Source: Brevundimonas sp. M20
GTDB lineage: Bacteria > Pseudomonadota > Alphaproteobacteria > Caulobacterales > Caulobacteraceae
Direction: 5' to 3'
Length of the DNA stretch: 64,000 bases
Assembly: GCF_006547065.1 (NCBI RefSeq)
Contig: NZ_CP041243.1
Coordinates: 682,001-746,000 of the forward strand
Shown: positions 36,605 to 46,143 of the stretch, piece after piece
Position numbering within the stretch: the first letter of the stretch is position 1
Layout: each line of letters begins with the position of its first letter
Position numbers and translations under genes: made by a program
Notes under the pieces: model-generated
What the model saw: the letters and a program-made list of their open reading frames with translations, nothing else
Told to the model about the DNA's origin: nothing
Database searches by the model: none

Positions 36605-36703
36605 GACTCGCTTGACTCGGGACTCTCGACGCCGATTCGCAAATCAGCCTAGATTCGCTGTTAACCAATCCCATTAACCCTTCTTAAGGTTTTGGGGGAT
36701 TAA
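36605..36703 (+). promoter_or_regulatory. ctrA control region: five GANTC sites and TTAA half-sites
   Basis: GACTC at 36605, 36614 and 36621, GATTC at 36634 and 36652: five CcrM-type sites in 52 bases. They are followed by TTAACC (36661 and 36674), TTAAGG (36684) and TTAAC (36700), the CtrA half-site type. Together these match the known logic of ctrA control in Caulobacter (methylation-sensitive promoter plus CtrA feedback). Confidence 0.65.
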
Positions 36704-36772
36704 CGTCCGAACAAGGTTACCCGGAAACGGGTCAGTAATATCTACGGCCAAGCTCTGCCTGGAGGGGCATCC

Positions 36773-37480
<708 letters not shown>

Positions 37481-37511
37481 TCCTTCAGGGAAGAAACGTC
37501 AGAATACAGAG

Positions 37512-37539
37512 CGCCCGCCGGTCCTCCGGCGGGCGTTTT
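37512..37539 (+). terminator. Intrinsic terminator of ctrA
   Basis: CGCCCGCCGG (37512-37521), loop TCCT, CCGGCGGGCG (37526-37535), then TTTT. Confidence 0.88.
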
Positions 37540-37578
37540 GCTGTTCGCGGGGCAAAAATGGTCAGCTTTGCCTAATTC

Positions 37579-37599
37579 TGTTCGCCGATCAGGTGAACA
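37579..37599 (+). promoter_or_regulatory. Dyad-symmetric candidate operator upstream of fadL-like gene
   Basis: TGTTCGCCGATCAGGTGAACA, 21 bases, pairs TGTTCxCC with GGxGAACA. It lies about 130 bases before the porin start. Size and symmetry fit a dimeric repressor such as a TetR or FadR type, but no regulator is assigned. Confidence 0.4.
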
Positions 37600-37726
37600 T
37601 TGATCACATTTTTGAAACAGACCGCCTGAAGCATTGCAGCTTTCCGGCCTCGAGCGCATTTCCGTTTCGCCTCCCCGGCATAGTTGGAAACGCCGCCCCC
37701 CAAAGGGGCCACCGAAAGTAACAACA

Positions 37727-39022
37727 ATGATTACCTCCAAGTCGCTGTTCACCAGCGCGGCCCTCGCCGCGCTGGCGTTTGTCGTCGCCACACCGGCCGC
37801 GGCCCAGTCCTATTATCTGCAGGAGCAATCCGCCCGCGGCGCCGGTCGCGCCTTCTCCGGCGAAGCCGCCGACACCGGCGTGTCCTCGCTGTGGTGGAAC
37901 CCCGCCGCCATCGCCCGCAGCGGCCGTGAAGTCACCGTCGGCGTCCACGCCGTCGCCGTGAACTCGGAAGTCAGCAACGCCGGCTCGACCATCACCTATC
38001 CGGGCGGCGTCACCGTTCCGGTGGCCGGCGTCAGCTCGACCCAGAATCCGATCGAGAGCGGCATCGTGCCGAACTTCGCCATCTCGACCCCGATCGGCGA
38101 CCGCTTCGCCGTCGGCCTGGCCATCGCCGCGCCCTACAACTTCACCACCAAATACGAGCCGACCTCCTTCGCTCGCTATGACGCCCTGACCTCGGAGCTG
38201 CGCTCGGCCAACGTCGGCCTGGTCGGCGCCATGCGCGTCACCGACTGGCTGGACCTCGGCGTCGGCGTCGACGCCCAGTATGTGAAGGCCAAGCTGACCT
38301 CGGCCCTGCCGAACCTGTCGCCGGCCCTGCCGGACGGCCTGTCCTCGCTGGAAGGCGACGGCTGGAACTACGGCTGGAACGTCGGCGCCCAGGCTCACTT
38401 CGGCAAGCTGGACCTCGGCCTCAGCTACCGCTCGGCCATCGAGCATGAGCTGGACGGTGATGTCGTGATCTCGGGCCTGCTCGGTCCGCTGGCCGGCAGC
38501 AACATCGCCACCGACGGCGTGGCGGGGTTCAGCACCCCGTCCTACATCGCCGCCTCGGTCCGTTATGCGGTCAATGATCGCCTGACCCTGAACGCCCAGG
38601 TCAACCGCATCGGCTGGTCCGAGTTCGACAACATCGACGTCGTCTATCCGGGCGGCGGCCAGACCCTGCGTCTGGACTACAAGGACGTCACCACCGGCGC
38701 CGTCGGCTTCGACTACGCCGCCAGCGACAAGCTGATCTTCCGTGGCGGCGTCGGCTACACCCCGACCCCGACCCGCGAGAACGAGCGCACCGCCCGCATT
38801 CCGGACTCGGACCGCTGGCTGATTTCGGGCGGCATGTCGGCCCAGGCGACCGAGCGCATGTGGGTGGACTTCGGCCTGACCTACATCGCCTTCTCGGACG
38901 GCGATGCCCACAGCGACCGGACCATCTACGGCGGCACCCCGGCGGCGGTTCAGTCCAGCCTGCGCGGCACGACCGAAGGCTACGGCCTGGTCTGGTCGCT
39001 CGGCACCCGGATGGCCTTCTGA
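37727..39022 (+). CDS. FadL/OMPP1-family outer membrane transporter
   Basis: 431 residues. Signal peptide MITSKSLFTSAALAALAFVV, cleaved after AAAQ. YYLQEQSARGAGRAFSGEAA, then SLWWNPAAIAR, is the plug signature of FadL-type porins. The rest alternates beta strands and ends in F (TRMAF). The family passes long-chain fatty acids or hydrocarbons through the outer membrane. SD is weak (GAAAGTAACAACA). A candidate operator lies upstream and a shared terminator downstream. Confidence 0.9.
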   Translation: MITSKSLFTSAALAALAFVVATPAAAQSYYLQEQSARGAGRAFSGEAADTGVSSLWWNPAAIARSGREVTVGVHAVAVNSEVSNAGSTITYPGGVTVPVAGVSSTQNPIESGIVPNFAISTPIGDRFAVGLAIAAPYNFTTKYEPTSFARYDALTSELRSANVGLVGAMRVTDWLDLGVGVDAQYVKAKLTSALPNLSPALPDGLSSLEGDGWNYGWNVGAQAHFGKLDLGLSYRSAIEHELDGDVVISGLLGPLAGSNIATDGVAGFSTPSYIAASVRYAVNDRLTLNAQVNRIGWSEFDNIDVVYPGGGQTLRLDYKDVTTGAVGFDYAASDKLIFRGGVGYTPTPTRENERTARIPDSDRWLISGGMSAQATERMWVDFGLTYIAFSDGDAHSDRTIYGGTPAAVQSSLRGTTEGYGLVWSLGTRMAF

Positions 39023-39063
39023 TCGAAGGCTGTCCTGCGGGCCGTTGATCGGCCCTCGGATGC

Positions 39064-39106
39064 AAAAACGCCCGCCGGAGTGATCCGGCGGGCGTCTCTG
39101 TTTTCA
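39064..39106. terminator. Bidirectional terminator between fadL-like gene and helicase
   Basis: CGCCCGCCGG (39069-39078), loop AGTGAT, CCGGCGGGCG (39085-39094). On the + strand a T-rich stretch follows. On the - strand, five T (complement of 39064-39068) directly follow, so it serves the convergent helicase best. Confidence 0.85.
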
Positions 39107-39121
39107 GCTCAAGCCGAGGGA

Positions 39122-40633
39122 TCAGCCCTTGGCGGCGTAGCCCTTGCCGCCGTTCGACGGCTTGCGGCGACGCGGGCGACGCTTCATCTCACCGACCGGC
39201 TTCGGCTCCCGGGCCGGCGGGGCCGAGGTGTGGCGCGGGTCGTTGTTGGTGTTGCGCGGCCGGTCGCGGGCCATCGGATCGAAGGCGCGTTCCGGGGTCG
39301 GGCGAGCGGCGGCGTCGCGGGCGCCGGCCTTGCGGACGCGGTGCGGCTGGCCGCCGCCTTCCAGCTTGATGCCGTCGCGACGCGGGTTGCGCGGGCCACG
39401 TTGCTGCTGCTGGCGATCCCCACGACCGTCATCCGGCATCGAGGCCTTGTTCTTCACGCCCGACGCCATGATCGACTGGTCCAGCAGGGCCAGCGACTTG
39501 TCGTTGCGGCGGTCGCTCGACGGAATCTTCTGACGCGTGACCTTCTCGATGTCCTTCAGCAGCTTCATCTCGTCGCCGGCGACGAAGCTGACGGCCGAAC
39601 CGTCCTTGCCCGCGCGGGCCGTCCGGCCGATGCGGTGGACATAGGCTTCCGGCACATAGGGCAGCTCGAAGTTCACGACGTGCGACACGCCGTCCACGTC
39701 GATGCCGCGCGCGGCGATGTCGGTGGCGACCAGCACGCGCAGCTTGCCGGCCTTGAAGGCGGCCAGCGTGCGTTCACGCTGCGGCTGGGACTTGTTGCCG
39801 TGGATGGCGCCGGCCTCGACGCCGCCGGCTTCCAGATAGGCAGCGACCTTGTCGGCGCCGTGCTTGGTCTTGGTGAAGACCAGGCAGCGCGTGTACTCGG
39901 GATCGGCGAACATCTCGGTCAGCAGGGCGCGCTTGCGGCCTTGCTCGATGTGGATGACCGACTGGTTGATGCGCTCGACCGTGGTCGACTGCGGCGTCAC
40001 CTGAACCTTGACCGGCTCTTTCAGCAGTTCACCCGCCAGCTTGCCGATCTCCGTCGGCATGGTGGCCGAGAAGAACAGGTTCTGACGCTTGGCCGGCATA
40101 CGGCTGACGATCTGGCGGATCGGCTTGATGAAGCCGAGGTCCAGCATCTGGTCGGCCTCGTCCAGCACGAAGATTTCGGTGGCCGACAGGTCCAGGTTCT
40201 TCTGCTGGATGTGGTCCAGCAGACGGCCCGGCGCGGCGACCAGGATGTCGAGGCCCTGGTTCAGCGAACGTTCCTGCCCGCCGTACTTCACGCCGCCGAA
40301 GATGACGGCGACGCGGAAGCCCAGATGCTTGCCGTAGGCCTTGAAGCTTTCAGCGATCTGGGTGGCCAGTTCGCGCGTGGGCGACAGGACCAGGCAGCGG
40401 GTGGTGCGCGGCACAGGCGCGACGCGGTTGGCGGCCAGACGGTGCAGGATCGGCAGGGCGAAGGCGGCGGTCTTGCCGGTGCCCGTCTGGGCGATGCCCA
40501 GCAGGTCCTTGCCCAGCATCACGTCCGGGATGGATTTCTGCTGGATCGGGGTCGGGGTCTCATAGCCTTCCGCCTTCAGGGCGGTCAGCAGGGCCGGGTT
40601 CAGGCCCATGGAGTCAAAGGTGGTCTTGCTCAC
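39122..40633 (-). CDS. DEAD-box RNA helicase, RhlE-like
   Basis: 503 residues from GTG 40633 (MSKTTFDSMGLNPALLTALK); an ATG 11 codons upstream is possible. Motif Q (PTPIQQKSIP), Walker A (AQTGTGKT), VLDEADQM, FSATMPTE, ARGIDVDGVSHVV and HRIGRTARAG are intact. The C-terminal 110 residues are a basic, Arg/Lys/Pro-rich tail ending KPSNGGKGYAAKG, typical of RhlE-type helicases involved in RNA turnover and ribosome assembly. Confidence 0.93.
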   Translation of the reverse strand: MSKTTFDSMGLNPALLTALKAEGYETPTPIQQKSIPDVMLGKDLLGIAQTGTGKTAAFALPILHRLAANRVAPVPRTTRCLVLSPTRELATQIAESFKAYGKHLGFRVAVIFGGVKYGGQERSLNQGLDILVAAPGRLLDHIQQKNLDLSATEIFVLDEADQMLDLGFIKPIRQIVSRMPAKRQNLFFSATMPTEIGKLAGELLKEPVKVQVTPQSTTVERINQSVIHIEQGRKRALLTEMFADPEYTRCLVFTKTKHGADKVAAYLEAGGVEAGAIHGNKSQPQRERTLAAFKAGKLRVLVATDIAARGIDVDGVSHVVNFELPYVPEAYVHRIGRTARAGKDGSAVSFVAGDEMKLLKDIEKVTRQKIPSSDRRNDKSLALLDQSIMASGVKNKASMPDDGRGDRQQQQRGPRNPRRDGIKLEGGGQPHRVRKAGARDAAARPTPERAFDPMARDRPRNTNNDPRHTSAPPAREPKPVGEMKRRPRRRKPSNGGKGYAAKG

Positions 40634-40914
40634 GGAGCGTCTTCTTTCGCATGCGGCGACACGCATCAGCCATGGCTCGAAAGCCGTCAGGGCCGCGCAC
40701 CGCCAGTCCCGATGGGGCGCCTGAAAGGGGCCTTCGGGGTGGATCGGGCGCTACCCCGCGTGTCCGGGCAGCGAATGAATATGAGAGTCCGGCGGCTTCT
40801 ACAGACAGGCTTCCGGGGAGGGAGGCCCACACGCGCTGGAGACGCCGGTAATCGCAAAATGCTGCGATGCAGCAGGCAGATGGGCCTGAAAGGTGTTCAA
40901 GTCAAGGCGCGGGC

Positions 40915-41415
40915 TCAGTTCGAAGGCGCTGGAGGCTGGCTGGCCACATCCGACAACACCGGGTCGATGCCGTTGAAGCTGGCGTCGGACTGCAGGCTTT
41001 CCCCGTCGCAATACCAGCGCCTGAGGTCCCCGAAGTATGTGTCCGGGTCGGCCTCTCGGAATTCCATCATGATCATGCGTGTCTCACTCATCTCCCCATT
41101 CGGTGAGATCGACCTCCATGCGCTCGCCATGAACTTTCCGGGCGGGCAGTAGAAGTGCGTCAGATACACATCCAGGGTCCGGGTCTGGCGATTTATCTGG
41201 CCGGTGATCGCGCCGACATTGTCCCCGCGTCGGTAGGCTGGCTCCGTCCGGACATAGTTGGGTAGCGAACCGGGGAAGGGGATCCGAATCCACTCACCGG
41301 CGAGATCAGAACGTTCCAGCCCTGCCACGGTGATGCCGCCGCCTTCCTGGGCGCTTGCCGCTGCCGGAATCGCGACGGCAAGCGCCAGACACAGGGACCC
41401 GAGCGTCTTCATCAT
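40915..41415 (-). CDS. Secreted hypothetical protein, 166 residues
   Basis: Signal peptide MMKTLGSLCLALAVAIPAAA, cleaved after ASAQ. GGGGAAC precedes the ATG. Two Cys (HFYCPPGK and RRWYCDGES). An aromatic-rich mature part without recognised domain. The 280 bases between it and the helicase hold no gene I can support. Confidence 0.65.
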   Translation of the reverse strand: MMKTLGSLCLALAVAIPAAASAQEGGGITVAGLERSDLAGEWIRIPFPGSLPNYVRTEPAYRRGDNVGAITGQINRQTRTLDVYLTHFYCPPGKFMASAWRSISPNGEMSETRMIMMEFREADPDTYFGDLRRWYCDGESLQSDASFNGIDPVLSDVASQPPAPSN

Positions 41416-41482
41416 ACTGTTCCCCGTCAGCGACGTTATGCTTGCTTCTGAATGGCTTGAACTGAATGGGTGGAAAATCCGA

Positions 41483-42109
41483 TCAGCTGAGCAATCCTAC
41501 CGCCATATTGACTGTCAGGGCCACCACCACGGTGTTGAAGACGAAGGCCGTCAGGCTGTGCACGGTCGAGGTCCGGCGGATGCCCCGGTCGGTGATCTGC
41601 ACGTCCGCCGTCTGCGACGCCACGCCGATGACCAGCGAGAAATGCAGGAAGTCCCAGTAGTCCGGCTCGGGGTCGTCGCCGGGAAACAGCAGCCCGCCCC
41701 GGTCGCCCTTATCCCCCGGCGAATAGAAGACGTGCGCGTAGTGGAAGGCGAAGATGACGTGGACGAACAGCCACGACAGGGCGACCGTCACCAGCGCCAG
41801 CACCGCCGGACCGCCGCCTCCGCTGGCCGCCTCGCCGACCACGACGACCACGCTGCCGACCGCCGCGATCAGCGCCAGCGGCAGGATGGCCGGACCGGCT
41901 TCATCCAGCGCCGACGCCCGCTTGCGGATGGCGTCGGCCGACCGGGTGCGCAGCACCTTCACCGCACTCTCCAGCAGGAACAGCCCGACCCCGATGTCCC
42001 ACGCCAGCGCCACCTTCGACGGCCAACCGCCGGGCACGGGCCACAACACACCCGACGCGGCGATCAGGACCAGCAGGGTCAGCGGCCAGTGAAGGCGGAA
42101 CCAGTTCAT
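41483..42109 (-). CDS. DUF1345 family membrane protein
   Basis: 208 residues. Four to five membrane segments. FVHVIFAFHYAHVFYS and PDYWDFLHFSLVIGVASQTADV, with the conserved YWDFxHFSLVIG pattern, are the signature of DUF1345. Function unknown. It ends 68 bases upstream of the secreted gene's start on the same strand. The repeat element begins 37 bases before its start. Confidence 0.88.
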   Translation of the reverse strand: MNWFRLHWPLTLLVLIAASGVLWPVPGGWPSKVALAWDIGVGLFLLESAVKVLRTRSADAIRKRASALDEAGPAILPLALIAAVGSVVVVVGEAASGGGGPAVLALVTVALSWLFVHVIFAFHYAHVFYSPGDKGDRGGLLFPGDDPEPDYWDFLHFSLVIGVASQTADVQITDRGIRRTSTVHSLTAFVFNTVVVALTVNMAVGLLS

Positions 42110-42145
42110 GAGGGGAGAGTGCGTGTTGTCGTGCTGCGCGCAAGT

Positions 42146-42288
42146 CCTTCTCCCCTTGAGGGAGAAGGTGGCCCGGAGGGCCGGATGAGGGGTAAGTCGG
42201 CTTCAGGCTGACTAGCGACCGGTTCGCGTCAAACATCCCCCTCATCCGAGCGGCTTCGCCGCCCACCTTCTCCCTCAAGGGGAGAAGG
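42146..42288. repeat. Hairpin-ended intergenic repeat element, copy 2
   Basis: 143 bases. Left hairpin CCTTCTCCC/GGGAGAAGG (42146-42168) and right hairpin (42266-42288). The outermost 26 bases are a perfect terminal inverted repeat, followed inside by matching CGGATGAGGGG arms. Copy 1 at 7904-8052 has the same ends. It has no coding content and looks like a small non-autonomous (MITE or REP-type) element. Confidence 0.85.
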
Positions 42289-42363
42289 ACGCAGAGGCAT
42301 ACGTCCAATTCTGACGCACCCATCTGATACCCTGCTGCCTACTGCCTTCCGCCCCCTCCGCCG

Positions 42364-42432
42364 ATAGACGCCATAGACGGCATAGACTCCATAGACGGTG
42401 TATTTTCGCCGTCTCGACCGTCTCCGCCGTCT
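42364..42432. repeat. Nine-base tandem repeats in inverted arrangement
   Basis: Four copies of ATAGACxxx (42364, 42373, 42382, 42391), then a spacer TGTATTTTCG, then CCGTCT three times at nine-base spacing (42409, 42418, 42427). AGACGG of the first block pairs with CCGTCT of the second. It lies between the repeat element and malate synthase. Confidence 0.7.
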
Positions 42433-42554
42433 CACTTCGATTACACTCTTCACACCCGGTTTTTCACGCGCACGAATTCCTCCCGCATCTGCGAAATCCG
42501 CTCGACTTCCCCGACGTGATCACGGAATGTTACAGCCTCACTTTGGAGACGCCC

Positions 42555-44657
42555 ATGTCGATGACGCCGCGCGCAGGCCTGCAGGTCGCACAGGAACTGG
42601 CGGATTTCGTTGAACAAGAGGTGCTTCCCGGCATTGGCGTGGAGGCGGACCGGTTCTGGTCCGGCGCGGCGGACCTGTTCAACTGGGCCGCCGTCGAGAA
42701 CGCGGCCCTGCTCAAGGTGCGCGATGAGCTTCAGGCCCGCATCGACGACTGGCACGCCGCTCGCGCCGGGCAACCGCAGGACCCCGCCGCCACCGTCCGC
42801 TTCCTGACCGACATCGGCTATCTGGTCCCCGAGCCCGCGCCCTTCGCCATCGCCACGACCCATGTGGACGCCGAGGTCGCGACCTTGGCCGGGCCGCAAC
42901 TGGTGGTGCCCGCGCTCAACGCCCGCTTCGTGCTGAACGCCGCCAACGCCCGCTGGGGCAGCCTGTACGACGCACTGTACGGCACGGACGCGCTGGGCGA
43001 CCTGCCGCCGCCCGGTCCCTATGACGCCGCCCGCGGCACCCGCGTCGTGGCCCGCGCGAAGGCCTTCCTCGACGAGGCCGTGCCGCTGGAGAGCGGCTCC
43101 TGGGCCGACCTCGGCGACCCGTCGAAGGGCATCGCGCTCAGGGACCCCGCCCAGTACGTCGGCCAGACCGACAAGGGCCGCGTCTTCCGCCACAACGGCC
43201 TGCACATCGAGGTCGTCTTCGACCCGTCCCATCCCATCGGCGCGACCGATCCCTCGGGCATCTCGGACGTCGTGCTGGAAGCGGCCCTGTCGACCATCGT
43301 GGACCTTGAGGACTCCATCGCCGCCGTCGATGCCGCTGACAAGGCCGCCGCCTACCGCAACTGGCTGGGCCTGATGACCGGCGAACTGGTCGAGACCTTC
43401 TCGAAGGGCGGGCAGTCCCTGACCCGCGCCCTGAACCCGGACAAGGTCGTCACCGCGCCGGACGGCTCTACCGTCACCCTGCCGGGCCGGTCCCTGCTGT
43501 TCGTCCGCAACGTCGGCCACCTGATGACCACCCCCGCCATCCGGCTGGCGGACGGCTCGGAGGTGTTCGAGGGCGTGCTGGACGGCCTGATCACCTCGGC
43601 CATCGGCGCTCATGACCTGAAGGGGCGGGGCCGCTTCCGCAACAGCCGTGAAGGCTCGATCTACATCGTCAAACCCAAGATGCACGGGCCGGACGAGGTC
43701 GGCTTCACCGACGCCCTGTTCGGTCGGGTCGAGGACATTCTGGGCCTGCCCCGCCACACCCTGAAGGTCGGGGTGATGGACGAGGAGCGCCGCACCTCCG
43801 CCAACCTCGCCGCCTGCCTGAAGCAGGTCGCGAACCGGCTGGTCTTCATCAACACCGGCTTCCTGGACCGCACGGGGGACGAGATCCACACCGCCATGCG
43901 CGGCGGCCCCGTGGTCCGCAAGGCCGAGATGAAGTCATCGGACTGGATCAGCGCCTATGAGGCCCGCAACGTCGCCATCGGTCTGGCCTGTGGCCTGAAC
44001 GGCAAGGCCCAGATCGGCAAGGGCATGTGGGCCGCCCCGGACCAGATGCAGGCCATGCTGGAACAGAAGGCCGCCCATCCGAAGACCGGCGCCAACACCG
44101 CCTGGGTGCCGTCGCCGACGGCGGCGACCCTGCACGCGCTCCACTACCACCAGACCGACGTCTTCGCCCTGCGCGAGGCCATCGCCGCCAGGCCGACGCC
44201 CGGCCTCGAACCCCTGCTGACCGCGCCTCTGGCGTCAGGCCGCAACTGGTCGGCGGAAGAGGTGACGGAGGAGCTGGAGAACAACGCGCAAGGGTTGCTG
44301 GGCTATGTCGTCCGCTGGATCGATCAGGGCGTCGGCTGCTCCAAGGTGCCCGACATCCACGACGTCGGCCTGATGGAGGACCGGGCCACCCTGCGCATCT
44401 CGTCCCAGCACATGGCGAACTGGCTGCTGCACGGGGTGTGCACGGCCGAACAGGTGGACGCCGCCCTGCTGAAGATGGCCGCTCGCGTGGACGCCCAGAA
44501 CGCGGGCGATCCGCTTTACGAGCCCATGGCGACCAACCCGTCCGGCAGCATCGCCTTCAGGGCCGCGCGCGCGCTTGTCTTCGAGGGCGTCCAGCAGCCC
44601 AGCGGCTACACCGAGCCCCTGCTGCACCGGTTCCGGGCGGAGAAGAAGGCCGGGTAG
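42555..44657 (+). CDS. glcB: Malate synthase G
   Basis: 700 residues, SD TTGGAG. Condenses glyoxylate with acetyl-CoA to malate. The N-terminal part ([20 protein letters not shown]) and catalytic TIM barrel ([15 protein letters not shown], then [27 protein letters not shown], then [14 protein letters not shown]) fit isoform G. The C-terminal plug ends [12 protein letters not shown]. Isocitrate lyase is not in the window. The 446 bases upstream hold the repeat element and the nine-base repeat array. Confidence 0.97.
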   Translation: MSMTPRAGLQVAQELADFVEQEVLPGIGVEADRFWSGAADLFNWAAVENAALLKVRDELQARIDDWHAARAGQPQDPAATVRFLTDIGYLVPEPAPFAIATTHVDAEVATLAGPQLVVPALNARFVLNAANARWGSLYDALYGTDALGDLPPPGPYDAARGTRVVARAKAFLDEAVPLESGSWADLGDPSKGIALRDPAQYVGQTDKGRVFRHNGLHIEVVFDPSHPIGATDPSGISDVVLEAALSTIVDLEDSIAAVDAADKAAAYRNWLGLMTGELVETFSKGGQSLTRALNPDKVVTAPDGSTVTLPGRSLLFVRNVGHLMTTPAIRLADGSEVFEGVLDGLITSAIGAHDLKGRGRFRNSREGSIYIVKPKMHGPDEVGFTDALFGRVEDILGLPRHTLKVGVMDEERRTSANLAACLKQVANRLVFINTGFLDRTGDEIHTAMRGGPVVRKAEMKSSDWISAYEARNVAIGLACGLNGKAQIGKGMWAAPDQMQAMLEQKAAHPKTGANTAWVPSPTAATLHALHYHQTDVFALREAIAARPTPGLEPLLTAPLASGRNWSAEEVTEELENNAQGLLGYVVRWIDQGVGCSKVPDIHDVGLMEDRATLRISSQHMANWLLHGVCTAEQVDAALLKMAARVDAQNAGDPLYEPMATNPSGSIAFRAARALVFEGVQQPSGYTEPLLHRFRAEKKAG

Positions 44658-44700
44658 GGACAACCTGAGGCCGAGCGCCATCCCTCCTCTCCGCCGAACT

Positions 44701-44735
44701 AATCCCTAATCCCTTGTCCCTAATCCCTCGACCCT
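44701..44735 (-). repeat. Five imperfect heptads, GGGATTA on the - strand
   Basis: Read on the + strand: AATCCCT, AATCCCT, TGTCCCT, AATCCCT, CGACCCT without gaps. On the - strand this gives five GGG tracts each separated by exactly four bases. The last heptad overlaps the stop codon of the secretion adaptor gene (44734-44736). Confidence 0.8.
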
Positions 44736-46143
44736 ACTGCTCGCTCCCCGAGCGCCACAGGTTGTTGGTCAGCGGCTCCAGCAGATAGGCCAGCGCCGTG
44801 CGCTTGCGCAGCAGGATGACCACCTCGACCGGGGCGCCGGGACGCAGGCTGTCCGCGGTGCGACCCAGCTTGTGCAACTCGGCCGCCGGGACGACGATCT
44901 CGGCGCGGTAGAAGGCGCGTCCCGTCTCCTCGACGGTGAAGCTGTCGCCCGAGATGTTGGTCACCCGGCCGCGGATGATCGGCGGATTGCGCTCGCGCAG
45001 GCCGGTGAACTTCACCTCGGTCTCCTGACCGACCTGAAGGTTGTCGATATCGGTCGGCTCGACCTGGGCCACGATGACCTGCGAGGCGTCGCGCGGGACG
45101 ATCTCCATCAGGGTCTGGCCCGCCTGAACGACGCCCCCCTGGGTGAATATGGTCAGGCCCACGACCTGACCGGTCGCCGGGGCCCGCACCTCGCTGCGCG
45201 CGATCTGGTTGCGCAGCTCGGTCATGCGCGGGCGCAGTTCGTTCAGCTGGATGTCGATCTGGCGCAGCTGGTCGGCGACGTCCTCGCCCATCTTGGTGTT
45301 GACCCCGGCCATCTGCAGCCGGGTCTCGCCGACGGCCTCGCGCGAACGGGCGATCTGGGCGCGCAGCGAGCCCAGTTCCCCGTCCAGCTGGGCCGCGGTG
45401 CGTTCCAGCGCGCGCACGCGGGTCTGGGGCGCATAGCCCTGCGCGGCCAGCCCCCGCATGCCGGTCAGCTCTTCCTGGATCAGGCGCTGCTGCTCGATGT
45501 TGGATTCGATCTGCCGCTCATAACCGTCGATCTGGTCGTTCAGCTGGGCGATCCGCTGGACCAGCACGCCGGTCTCGGTCGAACGTCCGGTGCGACGCGC
45601 GCCGAACTGCAGCTGCTGGATACGCAGGGACTCCTGCGCCAGCGCCGCATCCTCGGGCGGCAGGTTGGCGAACTCGGCGGGCGTAGGGATCGAGCCCAGA
45701 CCGTCCCGTTCGGCCACCAGACGCGAACGCTGGGCCAGCAGGGCGTAGACCTGGCCGGCGACGCCGCGCTCGGTCGCCCGCAGTTCGCCGCTGGACAGGG
45801 TCAGCAGGATCTGGCCGCGCTGGACCGTATCGCCTTCGCGGACATGCAGGGCGCTGACCACGCCGCCCTCGCGGTGCTGCACCGCCTGCCGGTTGCCGGA
45901 CACCGAGATCTGGCCTTGGGCGAAGGCGCCCGCATCCAGGGGCGCCAGGGCGGCCCAGCCCATGAACAGGACGAAGAACAGGACGATGATCGCCCCGCCG
46001 ATCCGCAGCTCCAGCCTGGGGGCGTCGGTGACGATCAGCGGCTTCTCGGGCGCGCCGGCGCCGGGGATCGCGATCGGCGTCGCCGAGGCGGCGGCGCCCG
46101 GCGGCAGGGTGGCCGGGGTCCGGGGCGGGGCGGCGTCGGTCAT
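44734..46143 (-). CDS. Type I secretion adaptor (HlyD/PrtE family)
   Basis: 469 residues. One membrane segment (GGAIIVLFFVLFMGWAALAP, about residues 50-72) after a short cytoplasmic Pro/Ala start, a lipoyl-like half-motif (VQHREGGVVSALHVREGDTV), a long coiled coil (about 190-320) and a second lipoyl half plus beta-barrel. It links the inner-membrane ABC exporter to a TolC-type channel, which is not in the window. Starts with a four-base overlap behind the ABC gene. Confidence 0.92.
   Translation of the reverse strand: MTDAAPPRTPATLPPGAAASATPIAIPGAGAPEKPLIVTDAPRLELRIGGAIIVLFFVLFMGWAALAPLDAGAFAQGQISVSGNRQAVQHREGGVVSALHVREGDTVQRGQILLTLSSGELRATERGVAGQVYALLAQRSRLVAERDGLGSIPTPAEFANLPPEDAALAQESLRIQQLQFGARRTGRSTETGVLVQRIAQLNDQIDGYERQIESNIEQQRLIQEELTGMRGLAAQGYAPQTRVRALERTAAQLDGELGSLRAQIARSREAVGETRLQMAGVNTKMGEDVADQLRQIDIQLNELRPRMTELRNQIARSEVRAPATGQVVGLTIFTQGGVVQAGQTLMEIVPRDASQVIVAQVEPTDIDNLQVGQETEVKFTGLRERNPPIIRGRVTNISGDSFTVEETGRAFYRAEIVVPAAELHKLGRTADSLRPGAPVEVVILLRKRTALAYLLEPLTNNLWRSGSEQ

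Noticed and set aside
40640..40914. Gene in the gap between helicase and the secreted protein.
   Set aside because: Reading frames there are short, lack ribosome sites and look like GC-rich noise.
42229..42453. Small Tyr/Val/Gly repeat protein on the - strand.
   Set aside because: Produced by translating the nine-base tandem repeat; no independent support.
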